Assembly (NCBI RefSeq): GCF_009711935.1
Contig: NZ_VIKX01000192.1
Coordinates: 1-51,725, forward strand
Source: Dolichospermum sp. UHCC 0259
GTDB taxonomy: Bacteria; Cyanobacteriota; Cyanobacteriia; Cyanobacteriales; Nostocaceae
Reading direction: 5' to 3'
DNA: 51,725 nt
The notes beneath the pieces are model-generated. The model saw only the letters and a program-made list of their open reading frames with translations, was not told where the DNA came from and did not search any database. The first letter of the stretch is position 1, and each line of letters starts with the position of its first letter. The translations under genes and the position numbers were made by a program. Positions 10,070-17,801 of this stretch are shown in pieces.

Positions 10070-12145
10070 ATGACAGAGCGGGATATTCCAGATAATTGGT
10101 CTTCAGACCAAACAGGAGAACCAATTGGGGTTCAGCCTAACTACATACAAAATAATCAAACTGCTGATACCGCTGCTATTGGTTCTCATTCTCAGTCCAT
10201 GAAGCAAAGAAAAAAACAAGATGGCGATGGTTTGGCTATAAATGATAATTCAGAACCTACTTTTAATCTCAATGTTTTAATTGAGAAGATGCCGCGCTGG
10301 ACTAAAAATTGGGTAGTTTGGGCAGTAGTATTAACTTTAATTCCTGGAAGCATGGGTTTTCTAGCTTTATCCATGTTATTTAAGTTACCTACTGCTCCAA
10401 ATTGCCCGCAAATTTTCTGGCCTTTGGCTAGTGCATCAGTGCGGTTACACTGCGCTCAGTTGGCGGCTTCTAAGCAAACTATTAATGATTTGCTCCAAGC
10501 AATTACTTTGGTTAAACAGTTACCAGAAAATCATCCTTTGCGGGGCGAAATTAATCGTCTTTTGGAGGAATGGTCACGGGATGTTCTCAGGTTGGCGGAT
10601 GAGAGTTTCCAGGCGGGGAATTTGGAGGAGGCGATCGCTACAGCCCGACAAATTCCTACTGATGTCCAGGTTAGTGAACTAGTGGAAGAGCAAATTCAAA
10701 AGTGGCAGACGATTTGGTCTAAGGCGGAAGGAATTTACCAAGAAGCCGAAAAAGAACTGCGCCAACGAAATTGGCAATCAGCTTTTATGCTCACAGCTAG
10801 ATTGCTACGGGTCAATAATAAATATTGGGCAAGCACTAAATATGATCAATTAAATAACATTATTGTTACGGCGCGGGAAGATGGGGATAAACTTTACAAA
10901 GCAGAAAATTTAGCAAAAAACCGTAATGTCGAGAGTTTGCTCAAAGCTATTAGACTAGCTGAGGCGATTAAACCAGATAGTTATCTGTATCAAAAAGCTC
11001 AAGAATTAATAACTGGGTTTGCTCGCAAAATGCTCAAATTGGCACAAGGGAGAATGAAGGATCGAGATGCTGATACAGCATTGGAAATTGCCCGACAAAT
11101 TCCCCCTATTCCTGAATTGCAAGCTGAAGTTGATGATTTTATGGTTTTGGGTGAAGCCCAACGAAGTGCTTTTATTGGGACTGCGGCTGGGTTAGAAACC
11201 GCTATTTCTCAAGCTCAACAAATAGATGCTTCCAGGGATATTTATAATGAGGCACAACAATTAATTGCTCGTTGGCAATTAGAAATTCAAGATGTTTCTC
11301 GGTTAGAAAAAGCTCGGAATCTGGCCAGTCAAGGAACTGTTAATGATTTAACAGCAGCGATTTCGGAAGTACAATTAATTCCTGGCAATAATCCCCGCGC
11401 TACTGAAGCCCGTCAAGAAATTGGGCGTTGGCGTGGCCAGGTGGAGACGATTGAAGATAGACCATATTTGGATCGAGCGGAGCAAATAGCTATCAACGAG
11501 GATGTTAGTTCATTACAAACAGCGATCGCTGAACTTAATCAAATTCGTTCTGGACGAGCATTATATCCCGAAGCCAGAAAAAAGATTCGGCTATGGACAG
11601 CCCAAATTGAGCGCATTCAAGATCAACCGTACTTAGATCAAGCCAAAGCATTAGCCGACACTGGTAATTTGACAACGGCTATTAGTGAAGCTCAAAAAAT
11701 CGCCTCTTCAGGACGTGCTTTATCTAGTGAAGCTCAATCATCTATAGATACTTGGCAAGACCAAATTCGTGCTAAAGACAGTTGGCAAAAAGCCAAGCAA
11801 GTTGCAGTTACCGGCACACCAGAAGCTTTGGTTCAAGCTATTCAATTGGCAAATCGGGTATCTAGTCGTAACACTTTACGTTTAGATGTGAATATTGCCA
11901 TTGACCAATGGAGTCAAGAATTGTTGCAAATGGCACGTTCTCAAAGTGAGGTTGATGTTGCCAAAGCCATTGATACAGCTAAATTAATTCCTCGTGGTAG
12001 TGGTGCTTATACTGATGCTCAAGAACAAATTAGAACTTGGCGACAATTTATGATTCCCAAATCAGCGCCCAGTCCGTCTGTAGAATCTATACCGGAGGAA
12101 ACACCAGCAGTTGAAGAAATTCAGCCTTTAGCAAGCCCTAATTAG
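10070..12145 (+). CDS. Membrane-anchored helical-repeat protein of unknown function
   Basis: The 691-residue protein has a hydrophilic N-terminus (1-79), one clear membrane helix (about 80-104, NWVVWAVVLTLIPGSMGFLA), then almost 560 residues of helical repeats. The unit is roughly 55-57 residues, with a conserved W in IxxWxxxI and phrases such as EDRPYLDRAEQIA and QDQPYLDQAKALA followed by LxxAIxEAxxI. This is TPR-like in character but not canonical. The C-terminal 30 residues are Pro/Glu/Ser rich. I infer a scaffold facing the periplasm or lumen, but orientation is uncertain. Related cyanobacterial proteins are often mislabelled chromosome-segregation ATPases; I see no Walker motif. Its spacing from hslO and proC suggests its own transcript. 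Confidence 0.7.
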   Translation: MTERDIPDNWSSDQTGEPIGVQPNYIQNNQTADTAAIGSHSQSMKQRKKQDGDGLAINDNSEPTFNLNVLIEKMPRWTKNWVVWAVVLTLIPGSMGFLALSMLFKLPTAPNCPQIFWPLASASVRLHCAQLAASKQTINDLLQAITLVKQLPENHPLRGEINRLLEEWSRDVLRLADESFQAGNLEEAIATARQIPTDVQVSELVEEQIQKWQTIWSKAEGIYQEAEKELRQRNWQSAFMLTARLLRVNNKYWASTKYDQLNNIIVTAREDGDKLYKAENLAKNRNVESLLKAIRLAEAIKPDSYLYQKAQELITGFARKMLKLAQGRMKDRDADTALEIARQIPPIPELQAEVDDFMVLGEAQRSAFIGTAAGLETAISQAQQIDASRDIYNEAQQLIARWQLEIQDVSRLEKARNLASQGTVNDLTAAISEVQLIPGNNPRATEARQEIGRWRGQVETIEDRPYLDRAEQIAINEDVSSLQTAIAELNQIRSGRALYPEARKKIRLWTAQIERIQDQPYLDQAKALADTGNLTTAISEAQKIASSGRALSSEAQSSIDTWQDQIRAKDSWQKAKQVAVTGTPEALVQAIQLANRVSSRNTLRLDVNIAIDQWSQELLQMARSQSEVDVAKAIDTAKLIPRGSGAYTDAQEQIRTWRQFMIPKSAPSPSVESIPEETPAVEEIQPLASPN

Positions 12146-12233
12146 GGTTGGCAGGGGGCAAGGCGCAGGGGAAAAGGATTTAAGCCCTATTTGCTTTTGT
12201 AATATACTCAAAACGGTTGGGACATAGACTTTT

Positions 12234-12307
12234 TTCAGAGGGAACAGGGAACGGGCAACAGGGAACAGGAAAAACATGAGTTTTTCCTGTTCCCTGTTCC
12301 CTCTGAA
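12234..12307. terminator. Long inverted repeat of GGGAACA units, likely bidirectional terminator
   Basis: The left arm TTCAGAGGGAACAGGGAAC with later CAGGGAACAGGAAAAAC folds back on GTTTTTCCTGTTCCCTG and TTCCCTCTGAA around an ATGA loop. The stem exceeds 25 bp with one bulge of about 10 bases. It is made of the same heptamer (TTCCCTG) found at 39641-39690. It lies between convergent genes and ends in T-rich arms in both directions. Confidence 0.6.
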
Positions 12308-12324
12308 CTATTACCTATTACCTA

Positions 12325-13146
12325 TTACCCCTTCCCCAGTTCCTGAGCGCGTTCTTTCGAGGCTTTAACGGCTTCGATAACGGCGGAACGAAAACCGGCT
12401 TTTTCTAAGGCTCTGACACCGGCAATGGTTGTACCACCGGGACTGGTAACTTGATCTTTAAGTTCGGCGGGGTGGATTTTGGTTTCTTGTACCAGTTTTG
12501 CTGTTCCTAAGACTGTTTGTACAGCTAGTTGTTTAGCGATCGCTCTTGGTAAACCCACAGCCACACCCCCATCAGCTAAAGCTTCAATCATCAATGCCAC
12601 ATAAGCAGGGCCACTACCAGATAATCCTGTCACCGCATCCATCAGACTTTCCGGTACTTCCACAACTTCCCCCACAGCGGTAAAAATCTGCTGTGCTGTT
12701 TGTTGGTGATGGGGATGAGTGTATGCACCTAGAGAAATTGCCGTTATCCCTGCACCCACTGTGGCGGGAGTATTGGGCATAGCGCGAATTATGGGAACTT
12801 GAGAAAAAGCTGCTTCTAATTGTTTTAATGTCACCCCCGCCAGGATAGAAATAATCAAGGGTGAATGTTCTGTAGGGAGGATATCTGCTAATTCTTGGGC
12901 TACAGCCGTAAATATCTGGGGTTTGATTGCCAACATCACCGCTGTTTTTGCTGCCCCTAACACTAGGCTATTGTCCGTTGTTACCACCACCCCATATTTC
13001 TGTTCTAAATAGCTGCGGCGTTCAGCTTGGGGTTCACTAACAATGATTTCTGAGCCTTGATAAATACCACTTGCAATAAGGCGGGATAATAGAGCTTCTC
13101 CCATTACCCCACCGCCAATTAAGCCAAATTTTATATTCATTTTCAT
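12325..13146 (-). CDS. proC: Pyrroline-5-carboxylate reductase ProC
   Basis: ProC is the NAD(P)H-dependent last step of proline synthesis (pyrroline-5-carboxylate to proline). The 273-residue protein is normal length. Near the N-terminus is the Rossmann dinucleotide motif FGLIGGGVMGEAL. The catalytic-domain signatures are IIRAMPNTPATVGAG, then LSGSGPAYVALMIEALADGG, and the P5CR signature near the end, QVTSPGGTTIAGVRALEKAG. It is the last gene of the minus-strand set pipX-pipY-sepF-proC, 52 bases after sepF. That order is widely conserved (ylmE-sepF-proC neighbourhoods). Starts M1 and M3 are both possible. Confidence 0.96.
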   Translation of the reverse strand: MKMNIKFGLIGGGVMGEALLSRLIASGIYQGSEIIVSEPQAERRSYLEQKYGVVVTTDNSLVLGAAKTAVMLAIKPQIFTAVAQELADILPTEHSPLIISILAGVTLKQLEAAFSQVPIIRAMPNTPATVGAGITAISLGAYTHPHHQQTAQQIFTAVGEVVEVPESLMDAVTGLSGSGPAYVALMIEALADGGVAVGLPRAIAKQLAVQTVLGTAKLVQETKIHPAELKDQVTSPGGTTIAGVRALEKAGFRSAVIEAVKASKERAQELGKG

Positions 13147-13198
13147 TAGTCACTAGTTAGTGGTCAATTAATTATCAGAACTAATGACTAATTTACCC

Positions 13199-13804
13199 CT
13201 ATTGTGCCATCCGAGTGGGTTCATTTCCCCAAGTAGGAGTGGCTGCTGGTGTAGCTGCGGGACGAGCGGGACGGGCTTGGCTAATAGGTACTTCATGTAT
13301 CAACCCGCCTTGAGTGCTAACTTGCACGCAACTGGGGGTAAACAGGAAGATACTTTCACCAATTCGTTCTTGATGTCCGTCTAAAGCATAAGTACCACCG
13401 GCAACAAAATCAACTGCTCGTTGAGCTTGATCGGGGTCCATAATCGTCAAGTTTAATACTACTGATTTGCGTTCGCGCAATGCTTGAATCGCTTGAGGCA
13501 TTTCTTCAAATGTGCGAGGTTCGAGAACTAGAACTTCAGAGATTCCATTAATTGCGCCTGGCATACCAATAACATTACTCATAGGTTTGGATACTGTTGC
13601 AGCTACTTCTTCTGTACTGGTAGGTGGATTTTCCCGCCAACGCCGATTTGCAGGAGTGGTTTCCTGTGGTGCTGGTTGAGGATTTTCTTGTTGATAGATA
13701 TTCTGATAATTATTGGCTGTTTCTGCTTCTTCTTCGTAGTATTCGTATTCTACCTGCTCATTCAAACCAACAAAGTCCCTGAGTTTGGAAAATATATTAC
13801 TCAT
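13199..13804 (-). CDS. sepF: Cell division protein SepF
   Basis: SepF tethers and bundles FtsZ at the division site; it is known as Cdv2 in cyanobacteria. The 201-residue protein has an N-terminal amphipathic membrane-targeting helix, [20 protein letters not shown]. An acidic/Gln-rich linker (about 20-85) follows, then the conserved SepF core with [20 protein letters not shown] and the [19 protein letters not shown] stretch ending [12 protein letters not shown] variable Ala/Pro tail closes it. GGGAG lies 9-10 bases before the ATG. It is downstream of pipY with a 367-base gap that likely holds its own promoter, and is followed by proC. Confidence 0.94.
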   Translation of the reverse strand: MSNIFSKLRDFVGLNEQVEYEYYEEEAETANNYQNIYQQENPQPAPQETTPANRRWRENPPTSTEEVAATVSKPMSNVIGMPGAINGISEVLVLEPRTFEEMPQAIQALRERKSVVLNLTIMDPDQAQRAVDFVAGGTYALDGHQERIGESIFLFTPSCVQVSTQGGLIHEVPISQARPARPAATPAATPTWGNEPTRMAQ

Positions 13805-14171
13805 GTTGTACGCTCCCGGATTAAAATTCCCCTAATTTTCCTGGCTATAAGTTACATTAAAGTTCCTTCTAGGCAGTAGTCGTAACTATAGTAGATGTTT
13901 GACGTAGCAATTGTACTACTGATTTTACTCTTTAGTACAAATTCCCAATTATCAACAGATATTGATGTTAACGCCTGCACATTAACGAATCTGTAACAAT
14001 GAGTTAAAATTGTAGCCTAACGATTATTAAAAATAAAGGGGGTATGACCACCTTTGCAATTAAGAATTACTTATGAGAGTATTATATTTTTTGACAATTA
14101 TCAATACTTGGGACTATAAATTCGCAAACGATTGTTAATCATGCTGTCTAGAAGTATGGCTACAGCTATAT
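13805..14171. other. pipY-sepF spacer
   Basis: A 367-base AT-rich spacer precedes sepF on the minus strand and probably holds its promoter. The plus strand shows GTAGCAATTGTAC near 13912-13924. It resembles an NtcA box but has 7 rather than 8 bases between GTA and TAC. A 63-codon frame at 14101-14292 overlaps pipY in another frame and is not credible. Confidence 0.4.
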
Positions 14172-14840
14172 CTACGCTCGTTGGCCAAACAAAATTGTAC
14201 CTAATCGTACCATCGTTGCCCCTGCTTCCACTGCCAATTGGTAATCTCCAGACATACCCATTGATAATTGCTGCATGGTAATATTTGGACAATTTTGTGA
14301 TTTGATGGTTTGTGCTAATTCATACGTACTATTAAATACGGTTAAAATTTCTCTATCCGTCAAACCTTGGGGCGGAATTGTCATCAAACCTTGAATTTGT
14401 AAATTTTGACATTGGTTAAGTGCTGTCAAGTCAGCCAATAATTCTGGAACCAGCCAACCAGTTTTATTTGCATCGGGGAGAATTTTGACTTGTAAGCATA
14501 CGTGGGGATTCACTCCCAGTTCTGCCGCTAGTGTATTTAAGCGTTGTGCCAGTGGCAAGTTATCAACGGAGTGAATCCATGAAAATAGTTCTAAGGCTTT
14601 TCTGGCCTTATTCGTTTGGAGATGTCCAATCAAGTGCCAGGTAATATCCGATAAATCTTGCAATTCGGCTTGTTTACTGGCAGCTTCTTGGATGCGACTT
14701 TCGGCAAAATCACGAACTCCTGCGGTGTATGCTTCCCGCATTAATTCAGTAGATACTCTTTTTGTAACAGCAATCAACCTCACTGTAGATGGGAGTGAGG
14801 CGCGAATATGAGCGAAGCGATCGCTAATTGAACTACTCAT
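14172..14840 (-). CDS. pipY: PLP-homeostasis protein PipY (YggS/COG0325 family)
   Basis: PipY is a single-domain PLP-binding protein of the alanine-racemase fold-type III family, involved in vitamin B6 and amino/keto acid homeostasis. The 222 residues are complete. The PLP lysine lies in RLIAVTKRVSTELMREAY (about residue 27). Other signatures are DFAESRIQEAASK, WHLIGHLQTNKARKAL and the phosphate-binding end, LSMGMSGDYQLAVEAGATMVRLGTILFG. Its start overlaps the pipX stop by four bases (ATGA). This is the translational coupling known for pipX-pipY in cyanobacteria, where the pair is functionally linked. Confidence 0.95.
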   Translation of the reverse strand: MSSSISDRFAHIRASLPSTVRLIAVTKRVSTELMREAYTAGVRDFAESRIQEAASKQAELQDLSDITWHLIGHLQTNKARKALELFSWIHSVDNLPLAQRLNTLAAELGVNPHVCLQVKILPDANKTGWLVPELLADLTALNQCQNLQIQGLMTIPPQGLTDREILTVFNSTYELAQTIKSQNCPNITMQQLSMGMSGDYQLAVEAGATMVRLGTILFGQRA

Positions 14841-15115
14841 TGGAATGTGCGCTGAAATACACCTTGAAGTTGTTCGTACTCCTGAGAATTACCACTGCGG
14901 CGCAAAGTCCGCAAGCGATTTTCCAGCATCATTCTAGCTTCAGTCCGGCCAATTGGCTGAAATTTCAGGACTTTTAGTTCAGTTGTTACCAGAAAAAATA
15001 AGCGTTGGGCATAGAGTGTGGTAAACAGATCCTGGTTCTCATCCACCATACAGATCCTATAGAGTAAACCCCAAGTTGGATGATTTATGTAAGTTTCTGA
15101 GTTTTCTGGATTCAT
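14837..15115 (-). CDS. pipX: NtcA co-activator PipX
   Basis: PipX swaps between the PII protein (GlnB) and the nitrogen regulator NtcA according to 2-oxoglutarate level, thereby tuning nitrogen-control transcription. The 92-residue protein is complete. It starts MNPENSETYINHPTWGLLYR, continues through the Tudor-like core LFTTLYAQRLFFLVT and LKFQPIGRTEARMMLENRLR, and ends in two helices, EYEQLQGVFQRTF. It overlaps pipY by four bases. It is found only in cyanobacteria and is a strong taxonomic marker. AGGA lies unusually close to the ATG. Confidence 0.96.
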   Translation of the reverse strand: MNPENSETYINHPTWGLLYRICMVDENQDLFTTLYAQRLFFLVTTELKVLKFQPIGRTEARMMLENRLRTLRRSGNSQEYEQLQGVFQRTFQ

Positions 15116-15495
15116 TTCCTAGTCAAAGTGGGGAGTATATGTAGCCGGGAACAGGCATCAAAAGTCATACAGGCAAGTCAGTTTGATGATAACTGGATGT
15201 TTTCATGCAACTGACAACCGCTATAGCTTGTTCTGCAATTTACTAACATTCAGAGGATAGTATATCCCTTCCGCCAAATTTTTCGTTGACAGTGCGAAAC
15301 TAACAATCATCCTGACAGTTTCTGATGCAAAACAACACCCTTTTAAGTCTGTGATGTTGCACAGGCTTCTTTCCATCCTGCCACAATTCTCTCTCAACGG
15401 CGCAAAGATGGACATTTATCCAGCCGGCATACGGTAAAATTCAAGAGGTAGGGGCGCAGGGCCTGCGCCCAAGAGGATGTATGGACCATACCCGA
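15116..15495. other. Spacer upstream of pipX with dispersed palindrome
   Basis: A 380-base gap with the pipX promoter side at its left and the end of the lipid gene set at its right. It contains palindrome copy 2 (15452-15470). A 64-codon minus frame (15221-15415) has no family resemblance and is probably chance. Confidence 0.45.
15452..15470. repeat. Dispersed GGGCGCAGG palindrome, copy 2
   Basis: GGGCGCAGG-G-CCTGCGCCC, a 9-bp stem, is preceded by the same GAGGTAG flank as the copy at 4570-4588. It lies 26 bases past the end of the 619-residue gene and may terminate the lipid gene set. Confidence 0.7.
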
Positions 15496-17355
15496 TTACC
15501 GATTTTTCAGAGAAGGAAAATTTTTCCCACCTAATTCAATTTGTCCAGTCATACACCCAGCTTTTAACCTATTTACTAAATACTCCCAATCATTAGCAAT
15601 AAAATTTGTCCCATGATCTGGTTCTACTAAACTAATTAAATTGACATCATTGATTATTTGATCACCTAAATCAGCAATTCCTAGAAAATTGAAAACCCCT
15701 GATTCATAAGTTCCACAAGGTACAGAAGGATTATTCATCCCCACACAATATTCATTTTCTTGAAACCAATCAAAATCAGGATAGCCATGAAAGTGAACTA
15801 TCGGCGCACCATTGGCAATTAATTCTGGTGTATATAAAGCCGCAGCTAAACTAATAGCCAACATGACATAAATATCATAAGATGGTTTAATATCTGTCTT
15901 TTTTGAATTACTTCCTAATGGTAATTGCAGATGTAATTTATCTTGTAAACCAATCCGCAGAATATCATCATCAATATTTAAATCTGTCTTATTTGCCCCA
16001 GAACGAGAACTCACTAACCAAATATCAGGTATTTGCTTAAATCTATTTTCTGAGTTGATATTTAGTTTGAGATAACGTCTACCTTGTTCATTTTGGCGAA
16101 GTTCATAACTATTAAATCCCGCCACAGGTAATAAATTCTCCCATTCATCAATCGTGATTTCTGGTTTACCGACATAATGGGGAGGTTCAGCATAAGCAAC
16201 AAAACCATAAGATACTCCTGTTCTGCCATTAACAATGACATTGACAATATCTCTATGGGATTTTCTTTTAATAACTTCATCTAACTTAAACCCAGCCGGA
16301 AATAAACCTGTAGATGCTAAATCTTGCCCTAATTTTACCAGCTTTTCGGCATAGTTTGATAAATGAGGATTATATTCTCCTAATTCAAAGCGACTAATTA
16401 ATAACGGAGTAATTGGTACAAATACTTTAGGAATCAGTGATTTTAAAGCAAAATTTTCCATATCACTGGGAGCAAATTTAGAATCAGAAAGATTCATATT
16501 TAGAATTGAAAAATTTTCATCGGATACACCAATAACAATTTCTGAAAAAGTTTTTACTAACGTATTTATGCCAATGCGAATTTTTTCTGAATAGGGTGTA
16601 AGTGGATTAACAAATTCTTCATCTATATCCGTGAGAATTATTACTTGTGTATTTGTCGGATCTTCAACATATTTGGCAGCATGATCTTCAGCCCAACTAC
16701 TTAATTTAGCAATTTGCACAACCGACATTTGTTGTTTTTCTTGCAGCCATGAATAAGATAATTTATACCAAGCTTCAGCGACAAATATTCCTAATTTTCT
16801 TAACCATGAATTTGGTCTTTCTACATCTACTACAGCATCAATATCTGCTCTGACACTCTGCATTTTTAAAGATTTATGCCAGTTGATAACGGGAATTTTA
16901 ATGGTATGTTTCAATTCCGTTGTTGCTTCTTTCCAGGGAATTACCTTCACCCCATGCTTTTGCAGATAAAATATTAATTGTTGGCGAAATCTGACAATAA
17001 CTTGATTATGATAATAATCGGGTAAAGGTCTAAAAGTAACTTTTAAATTTTCAGCCATGAACTGAGGATTAATAATTGGAGGTTGATATCCTGTGGGTGA
17101 TTCTCCAGAAAAGCCACCAATTAATTTACCAATAGTTTGTAAACTAATACCTTGTATTAAAGGTTCATGGGCATAATTACTAGTAACATTCATTTCCTGA
17201 ATTAATGCTAAAATATCTTCTTTGTATGTGGCTATTTCTACTTGTATTTCTGGAGTAATTACACCCTTGGGAGAACGAATATTCAGTTTGCTATTTTCTG
17301 ACCAAAATAATACACCTTGTTGAGTGAGTTTTGCTAAAATTTCCGCTGCATTCAT
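15496..17355 (-). CDS. Unknown 619-residue protein with N-terminal TubC-type docking domain
   Basis: I do not recognise the body of this protein. Residues 1-54 (MNAAEILAKLTQQGVLFWSE, then a LNIRSPKGVITPEIQ turn and a helix ending EDILALIQEM) look like a TubC_N docking domain. Such domains normally sit at the front of NRPS/PKS subunits to bind the tail of the previous one. The rest has no A, KS, thioesterase or reductase signature that I can see. It is acidic, soluble, and has conserved-looking aromatic/His segments such as APIVHFHGYPDFDWFQENEY and VEPDHGTNFIANDWEYLVN near the C-terminus (about 525-600). It is last in the synthase gene set, 140 bases after the ACP gene, with GGGAG before its ATG. 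A role in chain release or tailoring is only inferred from docking and context. Confidence 0.6.
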   Translation of the reverse strand: MNAAEILAKLTQQGVLFWSENSKLNIRSPKGVITPEIQVEIATYKEDILALIQEMNVTSNYAHEPLIQGISLQTIGKLIGGFSGESPTGYQPPIINPQFMAENLKVTFRPLPDYYHNQVIVRFRQQLIFYLQKHGVKVIPWKEATTELKHTIKIPVINWHKSLKMQSVRADIDAVVDVERPNSWLRKLGIFVAEAWYKLSYSWLQEKQQMSVVQIAKLSSWAEDHAAKYVEDPTNTQVIILTDIDEEFVNPLTPYSEKIRIGINTLVKTFSEIVIGVSDENFSILNMNLSDSKFAPSDMENFALKSLIPKVFVPITPLLISRFELGEYNPHLSNYAEKLVKLGQDLASTGLFPAGFKLDEVIKRKSHRDIVNVIVNGRTGVSYGFVAYAEPPHYVGKPEITIDEWENLLPVAGFNSYELRQNEQGRRYLKLNINSENRFKQIPDIWLVSSRSGANKTDLNIDDDILRIGLQDKLHLQLPLGSNSKKTDIKPSYDIYVMLAISLAAALYTPELIANGAPIVHFHGYPDFDWFQENEYCVGMNNPSVPCGTYESGVFNFLGIADLGDQIINDVNLISLVEPDHGTNFIANDWEYLVNRLKAGCMTGQIELGGKNFPSLKNR

Positions 17356-17396
17356 AACAAAATCTCCCGTGTTTAAAAATAGGAATTTAGAAAAGA

Positions 17397-17440
17397 GGAC
17401 ACCTAGCTTAATTAGGCTATCCTAATCTAGCGAAGTGTCC
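17397..17440 (-). other. Hairpin between ACP and 619-residue genes
   Basis: GGACAC (17397-17402) and GTGTCC (17435-17440) enclose a second imperfect stem (CCTAATTAAGC with its partner, minus strand). It has no T-run on the minus strand, so it may be a processing or attenuation element that sets a different level for the last gene. Confidence 0.35.
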
Positions 17441-17495
17441 CAATAATCAAGGAGGAAAAACTGGTTTGTCAGTAATTAAACAGATTTTGTAGAGG

Positions 17496-17801
17496 TTATA
17501 TCTGGATAATTTCTGACTGGGAATTTTCTAATTCTTCAGATAATCTGAAAGACAGTTCTTCAATGGTGGGATAATACCAAAGATGGATAAGTGATAATTT
17601 AAATCCCAAAAACTTTTCGGCTTTACTAGCGATAATTATGGTTTGTGCTGAGTCTAAACCGTAACTGTCTAAAGGTTCACGAATATTGATTTCTTCTGGG
17701 TTAACTCCCAGTAAAGAGGAAATTTCGGAAACTAACCAAGCTTGAATTTTAGTGGCGTTATCTTGGTTATCAGGTAGAGAATTAGAGATATTGTTATTCA
17801 T
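17496..17801 (-). CDS. Stand-alone acyl/peptidyl carrier protein
   Basis: This 101-residue carrier protein has the phosphopantetheine site YGLDSAQ with Ser51. It is surrounded by the usual four-helix pattern (AWLVSEISSLLGVNPEEINI, then IIIASKAEKFLGFKLS, then WYYPTIEELSFRLSEEL). The GLDS form with an LGVNPEEI-like first helix is closer to carriers of NRPS/PKS and lipid systems than to primary AcpP (which has DSLD). Its ATG follows directly on the TAA of the condensation-domain gene, and the Shine-Dalgarno GGAGG lies inside that gene's end. The two are therefore translationally coupled and probably act together. A phosphopantetheinyl transferase must come from elsewhere. Confidence 0.88.
   Translation of the reverse strand: MNNNISNSLPDNQDNATKIQAWLVSEISSLLGVNPEEINIREPLDSYGLDSAQTIIIASKAEKFLGFKLSLIHLWYYPTIEELSFRLSEELENSQSEIIQI

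Noticed and set aside
13912-13924. Possible NtcA box near sepF/pipY
   Set aside because: The spacing between GTA and TAC is 7 bases instead of 8, and no -10 element at the right distance was convincing.
15221-15415. 64-codon minus-strand frame upstream of pipX
   Set aside because: No ribosome site or recognisable domain; the composition does not look like a protein.
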